Below, in pieces: positions 1 to 5,633 of a stretch of DNA of 6,941 nucleotides (positions are counted from its first letter, which is position 1; every line of letters starts with the position of its first letter). The DNA is from Bacteroidales bacterium (GTDB lineage: Bacteria; Bacteroidota; Bacteroidia; Bacteroidales; UBA932): the NCBI GenBank assembly GCA_017478685.1, contig JAFVDC010000214.1:1-6941 (forward strand). Reading direction: 5' to 3'. A program made the translations under genes and the position numbers. Under the pieces are notes generated by a model, which worked only from the letters and a program-made list of their open reading frames with translations, did no database searches and had not been told where the DNA came from.

Positions 1-312
1 CTCAAGAGTCTTGGCATTCACAGCGCCTTTGAAACCGCCGCCGACTTTTCCAGGATGACGGAAGGGCCCAGTGAATTCCACCTTGGAGACGTAATGCAAA
101 AGTCCGTTATCAAAGTGACCGAATGGGGAACTGAAGCGGCATCGGTCTCGGAGACATACATCCCTGAGCCCATTGATACGGCCGACGAATATACTCCCCT
201 GGTATTTAACGCAAATCACCCCTTCGTGTTCTTTATAGCCGAAAGGGAGACCTGCGCAATACTGTTTGAAGGTGTCTATTCAGGGTCCAGCCCTGTGAAA
301 TCATACTTGTAG
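1..312 (+). CDS. Serpin-family protease inhibitor, C-terminal fragment (5' end outside window)
   Basis: The open frame runs from base 1 to a TAG at 310-312 and gives 103 residues, about the last quarter of a serpin (usual length about 370-400). The fragment shows the family's C-terminal landmarks in order: LKSLGI and ADFSRM near the start, the hinge GTEAAS (fragment residues 43-48), a reactive-centre loop, then FNANHPFVFFI (residues 69-79), which fits the serpin signature, and ILFEGVY near the end. Serpins trap serine or cysteine proteases by inserting the cleaved loop into a beta-sheet. The small residues in the hinge suggest the inhibitory type. Bacteroidota serpins are often secreted lipoproteins, but the N-terminus is not visible here. 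The loop between hinge and signature is acidic and proline-rich with no Lys or Arg, and is a few residues longer than in alpha1-antitrypsin. About ten residues (from S80 of the 85-residue Met-initiated part) extend past the usual serpin end. The gene converges on the minus-strand operon and overlaps its last gene by 37 bp, so it is probably a separate transcription unit. Confidence 0.95.
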   Translation, partial: LKSLGIHSAFETAADFSRMTEGPSEFHLGDVMQKSVIKVTEWGTEAASVSETYIPEPIDTADEYTPLVFNANHPFVFFIAERETCAILFEGVYSGSSPVKSYL

Positions 313-1898
313 ATGTAGGAAGTGGAGCCGTAGTCGTCCACAATCCAGATGCAGCTGTTGATGTGGTCCACGCAGATTCCTTCCTCGTTGGACCTGCTGG
401 AAAGCTGGTATGCGCCCAGCAGATTTTCGGCATCACCGGTGAGGGCGAAGAACTTGTGGGACTCCGAATCCACAATCCAGAGCCAGTCCGTGACGGGGTC
501 GTAGCTTAGCCCGGCTATCTCCGTGATTGCCGGGAAAGTTTTCCTGAGGTCCTTCCTGGAAAGCACCTCCCCTGTCTCCAGGTTGCAGGTGTAAAGGTAA
601 GAGCCCGTCTGGGTGCCGCAGTACACAAGGCCGTCCTTGTAATATGTGATACCCTCAAGACCGGCATTGCCGAAGGACTTGGCGTCGGATATGCTGAAGA
701 GGGTCTCCACGCCCTTGAATGTGCTGGCAGCGAAGATGTCCGCTATGCTTTCCTGAGGGATTCGGCACACGACATTGGCCTCACAGCCAATCACAAGGTC
801 TCCGGTATCGTAATTGACGGTAATGCCCTCGGAGTCAAGGCTTGAGCCCGTTGTGGTGCGGAGTCCTGCCTTGGATAGAAGTTCCCCTTCAACTGAAACC
901 TTAGCTATTTCCCCGCTGTCGCCAAGGCACCAAAGGAACGTCCCGTCCGGACTCACGCATACGCCGGAGAGTTCGTTGAACTTTACCTGATACTTTGTGA
1001 ATTCCCCCATCTCGGGGATCTTAGGCGCCGGGCCGGTATAGTCTTCAAGCTTTGAAGAGATGTCGCCAAGGCTCACGGCCTCGCCGGAGGCAATCTGGAA
1101 GGCCGATTCCTCAACATACGCCTTCAGGTACTCCCCGTCCTTGCCCATAAAGAGCGTGAATCCCTTCTTGAAAGTAATTCCTCTGGGGAAGAACAGACGG
1201 TTCACGGAGGAGCCGTCGGCAATTACCTCACCCTTTATGAAAGGATATCCGTCCGTGCTGAAATAGCTGATATTCTGAACCTTGGACGTGTAGTCGGCCC
1301 TAAAACCGTTTACGCGGATTCCGGAACGGTCATTGGCCGCAATGATATAACTGTCAAAATCACCTGACACCACAAAGGAGAGGGCCGATATCACGGGACG
1401 GAAGCTGAATTTGCCGTCGGCCTGATACGCCATCATAAGGAGCTTGTCCCATGAGGTAAATGTGACGTCGGTATCCATGAGGCTGTCTCCCTGCAGCACG
1501 GCATCGGCGGGGTACACGGCATAAAGGCCGTCCGCACCATACTGGAACTCCATGATGGATTCGTCCAGATTCACGGTAGCAGTTTTGCCTCCATCCTTTA
1601 TATCTTCGGCCTTGAGCACGAAAACCTTGGCATTGGGGCCGTAGTTACCGTGAATATACACGGCATCTCCTGCTTCCCATCCGGTCTTTTCCGTAACGGA
1701 CTGTTCCGGGAAAACAAGGGTGTAATCCCCTGCCTTGAGTTTTTCCGAAGCTGGGGGTGTCTCGGGAGTTTCGGGCTTATCCGCCTCTTTTTCAGTGTTT
1801 TCCGTGTCTTCGGCATTTTCCGTGGTGCACGAAAGACAACATGGCAGGAACGTAAAGGCAGCCATGACTGCAACAAAAGGGAGAATAGTTTTTTTCAT
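276..1898 (-). CDS. Lipoprotein: probable fimbrillin-like N-terminal domain plus SdiA-regulated/phytase-like beta-propeller
   Basis: This 540-residue protein has a lipoprotein leader with candidate lipidation cysteines at 20, 21 and 24; C24 in CLSC is the most plausible. An acidic Glu/Thr/Pro tether covers residues 25-52. Residues about 55-290 resemble the fimbrillin-like (Mfa-type) beta-sandwich of Bacteroidota: a W-x-x-GD strand near 74-78, AVYPA at 127-131 and FRPVISAL at 166-173. This assignment is moderate. Residues about 300-540 look like the SdiA-regulated/esterase-like-phytase propeller group, with repeated EG[IV] turns (DSEGIT at 355-360, LEGITY at 414-419, EEGICV at 505-510) and repeated strands such as LWIVDS (473-478) and IWIVDD (517-522). 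Such propellers are often non-enzymatic binding scaffolds, so phytase or esterase activity should not be assumed. It is the last gene of the operon, 7 bp after the DUF5106 gene. The start at 1898 is chosen because MKKTILPF opens directly into the signal peptide. Its 3' end overlaps the convergent serpin gene. Confidence 0.9.
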   Translation of the reverse strand: MKKTILPFVAVMAAFTFLPCCLSCTTENAEDTENTEKEADKPETPETPPASEKLKAGDYTLVFPEQSVTEKTGWEAGDAVYIHGNYGPNAKVFVLKAEDIKDGGKTATVNLDESIMEFQYGADGLYAVYPADAVLQGDSLMDTDVTFTSWDKLLMMAYQADGKFSFRPVISALSFVVSGDFDSYIIAANDRSGIRVNGFRADYTSKVQNISYFSTDGYPFIKGEVIADGSSVNRLFFPRGITFKKGFTLFMGKDGEYLKAYVEESAFQIASGEAVSLGDISSKLEDYTGPAPKIPEMGEFTKYQVKFNELSGVCVSPDGTFLWCLGDSGEIAKVSVEGELLSKAGLRTTTGSSLDSEGITVNYDTGDLVIGCEANVVCRIPQESIADIFAASTFKGVETLFSISDAKSFGNAGLEGITYYKDGLVYCGTQTGSYLYTCNLETGEVLSRKDLRKTFPAITEIAGLSYDPVTDWLWIVDSESHKFFALTGDAENLLGAYQLSSRSNEEGICVDHINSCIWIVDDYGSTSYIYKYDFTGLDPE

Positions 1899-1905
1899 GG
1901 TAAGG

Positions 1906-2610
1906 TTATTTTAGTGCAAGTTCATAGCCGCTTTCAACCAGGCCGTCAGGGGCTATGACAAAGTAAAAAGGCGTCATCTCCATATCAAAGACGGCCTCTG
2001 CGTTTTGAGGGAAGACATACTCCCATCCGGGAACTTGGGGATTAGGGCCGATACCCATCCCTACGGCCACCTTGTGCGCATCCTTCCATTCCGGATCCTG
2101 CGCCAGGGTTTCCAGAGCCTTGTGGCAGAAAGGGCAGCCAAGGTCCAGGACCAGCACCAGAGTTCGGCCGTCAAGGCCCGGCAATCCGGGGACAATGGCC
2201 TTTGCCCCAACCTGATTAAGCCGTATCCATTCCCTCTTCTGGATGTAAGGCCCCATCTCCTCAGGCTGAAGGACGGAGTCTTCAACTATCCTGTCTACGG
2301 CTTTGGAGAACAGCGCCGCACTGCGGCAAGGAGACAACGGGTTGTAAAAAGCGGCTTGTGACCATTCGGCATAAAGATAATAACCCACGGTATCCTGAAG
2401 CAGCTTGTCATACAGGGCGTCAATGGCCGGAAGGGCCTCTGACTCAGGGGCATTTGCCGCAAGTTCGGCAAAATCCGCAAACTGGTTTTCGGCCGCCCTG
2501 ATGTCCTCATAACCAGGGTCATGGGTGTCCCAAAAAAACCTGACGCCCGGCCTCCCGCAAGAGGAGACCAGGGTCAGGAATAAGACTGGGAACAATTGGA
2601 ATAACCGCAT
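1906..2610 (-). CDS. DUF5106-type lipoprotein with thioredoxin-like CPFC active site
   Basis: The product is 234 residues. A lipoprotein leader ends at C18 (VSSC), so the mature protein is probably membrane-anchored and faces the periplasm or surface. Residues about 25-140 are helical and resemble the DUF5106 region found before thioredoxin-fold domains in Bacteroidota. Residues about 140-234 look like a short thioredoxin-like domain: GLDGRTLVLVLDLG leads into the redox motif C159-P-F-C162-H, and T213-P214 fits the conserved cis-proline that faces the active site, followed by FYFVIAPDG. Both catalytic cysteines are present, which suggests disulfide oxidoreductase activity, probably reducing, isomerising or oxidising partners outside the cytoplasm; the direction and the partner are unknown. 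The ATG at 2608-2610 shares its A with the TAA stop of the upstream DUF4832 gene (TAATG), consistent with translational coupling. It is less likely to be a peroxiredoxin, because no peroxidatic-Cys motif (PxxxTxxC) is seen. Confidence 0.9.
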   Translation of the reverse strand: MRLFQLFPVLFLTLVSSCGRPGVRFFWDTHDPGYEDIRAAENQFADFAELAANAPESEALPAIDALYDKLLQDTVGYYLYAEWSQAAFYNPLSPCRSAALFSKAVDRIVEDSVLQPEEMGPYIQKREWIRLNQVGAKAIVPGLPGLDGRTLVLVLDLGCPFCHKALETLAQDPEWKDAHKVAVGMGIGPNPQVPGWEYVFPQNAEAVFDMEMTPFYFVIAPDGLVESGYELALK

Positions 2611-4019
2611 TACTCCACGTTGATGGTCCGGAGGATGTTGTATCCCGTGTTCTTGTCCCAGACATTCTTGTTGGCAAGCTGGATGGAGAACAGGGGGTTA
2701 TCCTTGAGCTTGGGCTCAGGGTCCGGGAGATTCAGGCTCAGGGCATATTCACCGGCCGAATCTGGAAGGGTAATGGTCTCGTCAAGAGTAAACGTCCCGG
2801 AATGCCATGTGCGGGGATCCGAGGAAACGGGATAAGTCTTCACCACCTTTCCGTCCTTTGAAGAAATCACCAACTCTGCACCGCGGGGATTCATGGGAGA
2901 TGCGAAACCCACGTTTTCCATGTTCAGGACAACACGGTAACTTGCTCCGGCCTTTGCATCCTTGGAGAAACCGGCCTCCCGAAGGACCAGGCGGTAACCA
3001 AGGTTACGGTCTATCTCATCAAAGCATTTGTCGGTTCTCCAGCGGCTTATCACCTGGGGATGGTATCCAAGGTGCAGGTAGGAGAAATGGTATTTCCGGA
3101 GCGTTGTAAGGGCGCCGTCGTAATTCTCACCGTCCTCGCAGTTGCAGTACTTGGAAAGTCCGCAGGTTTCGCCGCCCATGATGGTATAGCGGGTTTCGGC
3201 TTTCCAATACTCACGGTCGTTCTGTCCGTTGAATGTGCCGGTGTCGGAATCAGATGCCAGGAAACAGTCGTTGTGGCCGGCGATACGGGCTTTTACGGTG
3301 GCCTGATGGGCCTCCGGGGCCGTAAGGGTGTCGGCAAGTGCGTAGCCGAAGATCTTCATCTTGAACTGGGGGGTGCGCACTTCAACCTGACGGTTCTCCG
3401 GGAGAGCGTCCAGAAGGGCCTCCAGGAGGTGCTTGCGGGGCTGGTACTGGGCCTCAGTGACGGGATTCATGTTGAAGTTCTCCGTGTAGTACCACTCTCC
3501 CCATGAGCCCACAAATCCGGCCTGAAGCACATAGATCACGTCTGAATACTCCCGAAGGATAGGTTTAACCTGTGCTACGTGCCGAAGTGCCTGCTCTTCC
3601 GTGGCGTCCCAGGGCCTGTCGGCCTCACTGTAGCCGTTGGAATAGGCAAAACGGATGATGGCCTTTGCTCCCCCTTCCCTCAAAGCGGCAAGGTTGCTGC
3701 GCATGAGCTGGAGGTAGTCTTCGGAGATGTCGGATTTCACGTAATCCATCAGGTAGAACTCCAGCAGATACAGCGTCCTGCCCTGTGAGCGTGAGAGATT
3801 TATGGCCGAAGCCGTTATAGGGTTGGCAGTGGCGCTTCTGACTTCGCGGGTGGAATAGAAGCCGCGCTCCGGGTTGGCTATTACGGCGTCGGACTCTTCA
3901 AATGAAACGGTTTCAAGACCGGCCAGGGGGTCTTCCGTGCCACCGATTTTATTACATGCCCCTGCCGAAAGCAGAAGGAGCACTAAGGATAAGGGAAGCA
4001 AAAAGTTCATTTTCATCAT
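2610..4019 (-). CDS. DUF4874/DUF4832 domain lipoprotein
   Basis: The product is 469 residues with a lipoprotein leader ending at C22 (SAGAC). The N-terminal half fits DUF4874: NPERGFY (49-55), IIRFAYSNGY (121-130) and the Trp-rich stretch GFVGSWGEWYYT (168-179). The C-terminal half fits DUF4832: RTPQFK (215-220), GHNDCFLAS (248-256), HLGYHPQVI (316-324) and a closing beta-rich region from about 345 with LGYRLVLREA. This two-domain pairing is common in Bacteroidota and its function is not established to my knowledge. The alternation of strands and helices in the first half and the conserved W-G-E-W acid (E175) resemble glycosidase-type TIM barrels, while residues 350-460 look like a beta-sandwich that could bind sugar. 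That reading is inference. The ATG at 4017-4019 overlaps the upstream TGA by four bases (ATGA), and this is why the first of three near Met codons is preferred. It sits after the binding-protein genes of the PUL and is the window's best candidate for a glycan-acting protein. Confidence 0.93.
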   Translation of the reverse strand: MMKMNFLLPLSLVLLLLSAGACNKIGGTEDPLAGLETVSFEESDAVIANPERGFYSTREVRSATANPITASAINLSRSQGRTLYLLEFYLMDYVKSDISEDYLQLMRSNLAALREGGAKAIIRFAYSNGYSEADRPWDATEEQALRHVAQVKPILREYSDVIYVLQAGFVGSWGEWYYTENFNMNPVTEAQYQPRKHLLEALLDALPENRQVEVRTPQFKMKIFGYALADTLTAPEAHQATVKARIAGHNDCFLASDSDTGTFNGQNDREYWKAETRYTIMGGETCGLSKYCNCEDGENYDGALTTLRKYHFSYLHLGYHPQVISRWRTDKCFDEIDRNLGYRLVLREAGFSKDAKAGASYRVVLNMENVGFASPMNPRGAELVISSKDGKVVKTYPVSSDPRTWHSGTFTLDETITLPDSAGEYALSLNLPDPEPKLKDNPLFSIQLANKNVWDKNTGYNILRTINVE

Positions 4020-4786
4020 TTAGCCCTTTTTACGGTAAGAAGCTTAGCCTTGCCTGTAGGATTGTTGTCGTCGAGGGTGGCGTTGGGGAGGATGCCAACG
4101 GAGGACCATGCCTGCTGGATATCCATGCCGAAGCCAAATTCTTCACCAAGCTCTACGGGAGTCTTGGGGAACATGTCCAGCATCATGGACATTTCATAGG
4201 CGCCATCTTTGCCGGTGCCCACAAACAGGCCACCGCCGCTTGGAAGCACTTCCTCAAACTCTTCCCAACCTGCGGCGTGAAGTTCTCCGGTCCAGTACGA
4301 CAGTGAAGGATCGAAGGATGCCACCGCGTCCGAGCGGAAGAAGTGGCCTTCGCCCATATACTCTATACTGCCGGGGAGCCACTGGTTGGAGCATCCGCCG
4401 GTTTCCTCGTTGTTGTCGGCGTCAAAGTAAATGTGGCCCTGGACATCGCTTTTGTCGGGGATTTTGGAGTCGTCGTACTCAAAGTACACAAACATATAGA
4501 CTTCATCCACATACACTTTCATGACTTTGAGACCGGTCTGGCCGGCGCCTTCGGCACACGTAGCGATGCACATCTTGGAGGCGTCCAGCTTGGCCCAGTC
4601 GGAGAAGTCTCCGTCAATGGTTATGGGAGCCTTGTATGAGGGCTCTTCTATTTCAGGATCGGTCTTGTTTTCGGGATCCTGGTTTTCTTCCTTGTTTTGG
4701 TTCTGGTTCTTACTACTTCCGCTATCCTTAGTGCAGGAAACGGCGAAAACGGCCAGCGCGGCCATCAAGATGTATAGCTTTTTCAT
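4016..4786 (-). CDS. Surface glycan-binding-type lipoprotein, paralog 1 (ID-G-D-x-x-DW family)
   Basis: The product is 256 residues. The start is set at 4786, where MKKLYILMAALAVF begins a clean lipoprotein leader ending at C18 (AVSC). A longer in-frame reading from 4825 is rejected because its ATG lies inside a strong hairpin and it would bury the signal peptide. A polar tether rich in Asn, Gln, Glu and Lys covers 19-50. The family core ITIDGDFSDWAKLDASK is at 55-71, followed by a beta-rich domain with MFVYFEYDD (98-106) and FDADNNEETGG (121-131), a D-x-D-x-N stretch that could bind calcium. The end carries LPNATLDDNNPTG (233-245), which is matched in the two paralogs upstream. The ID-G-x-x-x-DW start resembles CBM9/DOMON-like sugar-binding sandwiches. 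A role in holding glycan at the cell surface beside SusC/SusD is inferred from position and architecture. It is the first gene after the hairpin and overlaps the DUF4832 gene by ATGA, so it belongs to the downstream module. Confidence 0.93.
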   Translation of the reverse strand: MKKLYILMAALAVFAVSCTKDSGSSKNQNQNKEENQDPENKTDPEIEEPSYKAPITIDGDFSDWAKLDASKMCIATCAEGAGQTGLKVMKVYVDEVYMFVYFEYDDSKIPDKSDVQGHIYFDADNNEETGGCSNQWLPGSIEYMGEGHFFRSDAVASFDPSLSYWTGELHAAGWEEFEEVLPSGGGLFVGTGKDGAYEMSMMLDMFPKTPVELGEEFGFGMDIQQAWSSVGILPNATLDDNNPTGKAKLLTVKRAK

Positions 4787-4795
4787 AATTTCTTT

Positions 4796-4834
4796 AAAAA
4801 GCCATAGGCTGGCCCGTGGGGCCATACCTATGGC
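4796..4834 (-). terminator. Intergenic stem-loop plus U-tract: intrinsic terminator or attenuator inside the operon
   Basis: An outer perfect 8-bp inverted repeat (GCCATAGG at 4801-4808, CCTATGGC at 4827-4834) encloses an inner perfect 6-bp repeat (TGGCCC at 4810-4815, GGGCCA at 4819-4824). The triloop is 4816-4818, with a one-base against two-base bulge between the stems. On the minus strand the hairpin is followed at once by TTTTT (4800-4796), then AAAGAAATT and the ATG of the downstream gene at 4786. This is the layout of an intrinsic terminator. With only five U residues and open genes continuing beyond it, partial read-through or mRNA 3'-end stabilisation is as likely as full termination. 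Confidence 0.75.
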
Positions 4835-4853
4835 AGAATAAAACGTTATTGAA

Positions 4854-5612
4854 TTACTTTACAACGGTAACCTTGAGCTTAGGAGCAATACCGTTGGGGT
4901 CATCATCGGAGATAGCACCGCAAGGGAGTACACCGGCGGTAGCCCAGGAGATGGCAAGCGTTACGCCAAGGTCGAAAGTACTGGAAAGGGTGAAGGTTTC
5001 GGCAAGGCTCTCAAGAGCGATTGAGAACTCTGCTTTTCCGGCAGCAAGATCACCAGAACTGGCGCAGAAACCTGCAGCGGCGACAAAGGCACCCCATGCA
5101 TCGGAATCATCGTGCTTGGTGGAAGGATCTGACCAGATCCAACCGTTTTCACCTACTCCGCCCCACCATTTGAACAGGGAAGCGTCCCAATCGGTGACGG
5201 GACCTTCGAAGTACCATTCGCTATTGGGCTGGTTCCATAAGTCGGCATAGCCGCCTGTCTCATCTGAATTGTCTGCATTGAGAAATACGCCCAAAGAAAC
5301 TGCTGCATCTGCAGCCTGAGGAGTGAAATCTATATACATGAACATATAGTACTCATCGGCGTAAACCTTGAGGGTCTTGAGAGCCTCGTATTTTGCTCCG
5401 GAAGGGCAGGTGGCGGTAGCAACCTTGGAAGCATCCAGTTTTGCCCAGTCGGCATAGTCTCCGTCAATGGTGATGGGGGCTTCGTATACTTCCTCGGGTT
5501 CATCATTTCCACCCTGGTTTTCCTTGTTACCGGACTTCTTGTTGTCGGCCTTCTGGCAGGCTACAAAGCATACCATTGCAGCCAATGCAATAAATGATAA
5601 AACTTTTTTCAT
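4854..5612 (-). CDS. Surface glycan-binding-type lipoprotein, paralog 2 (ID-G-D-x-x-DW family)
   Basis: The product is 252 residues. The start at 5612 opens MKKVLSFIALAAMV, a lipoprotein leader ending at C19 (FVAC). An upstream in-frame TTG at 5633 is less plausible because it would add seven residues before the leader. A tether rich in Asn, Lys, Gly and Glu covers 20-44. The family core ITIDGDYADWAKLDASK is at 47-63, then MFMYIDF (90-96) and LNADNSDETGG (111-121), aligned with the possible calcium-binding stretch of paralog 1. The middle (122-175) is unusually rich in Trp (W126, W133, W142, W149, W150, W158, W160, W173), as expected for a sugar-stacking surface, although binding is not shown. 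The end has LPCGAISDDDPNG (229-241), matching both paralogs. It follows paralog 3 by 21 bp and precedes the hairpin, so it is the last gene of the upstream module. Its leader DNA is identical to that of paralog 3 over 21 bases. Confidence 0.94.
   Translation of the reverse strand: MKKVLSFIALAAMVCFVACQKADNKKSGNKENQGGNDEPEEVYEAPITIDGDYADWAKLDASKVATATCPSGAKYEALKTLKVYADEYYMFMYIDFTPQAADAAVSLGVFLNADNSDETGGYADLWNQPNSEWYFEGPVTDWDASLFKWWGGVGENGWIWSDPSTKHDDSDAWGAFVAAAGFCASSGDLAAGKAEFSIALESLAETFTLSSTFDLGVTLAISWATAGVLPCGAISDDDPNGIAPKLKVTVVK
5592..5612 (-). repeat. Leader-coding repeat, copy 1 (paralog 2 start)
   Basis: These 21 bases, from the ATG inward (M-K-K-V-L-S-F), are identical to 6402-6422 at the start of paralog 3. 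This fits a gene duplication whose signal-peptide start has hardly diverged. Confidence 0.85.
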
Positions 5613-5633
5613 AGCGAACAATAGTTTAAACAA

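Noticed and set aside
276..1898. Calling the propeller protein an active phytase or esterase
   Set aside because: Only general propeller repeats are visible; no specific catalytic or calcium/phosphate ligand set could be identified by eye.
3060..3506. 148-codon plus-strand open frame antisense to the DUF4832 gene
   Set aside because: The translation is low-complexity Val/Gly-rich without domain features, and the opposite strand carries a convincing domain protein.
4787..4825. Longer N-terminus for paralog 1 starting at ATG 4823-4825
   Set aside because: The ATG lies within the hairpin stem and would place 13 non-signal residues before a perfect lipoprotein leader; the start at 4786 matches the paralogs.
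4816..5250. 144-codon plus-strand open frame opposite paralog 2
   Set aside because: It starts within the hairpin and its translation has no recognisable family; it is a shadow of the real minus-strand gene.
5624..5631. GTTTAAAC palindrome in the 21-bp gap between paralogs 3 and 2
   Set aside because: An eight-base AT-rich palindrome is expected by chance in such leaders and has no flanking operator or promoter features.
5613..5633. Longer N-terminus for paralog 2 starting at TTG 5631-5633
   Set aside because: It adds seven residues ahead of an MKK lipoprotein leader that is identical at its start to paralog 3; ATG 5612 is the natural start.
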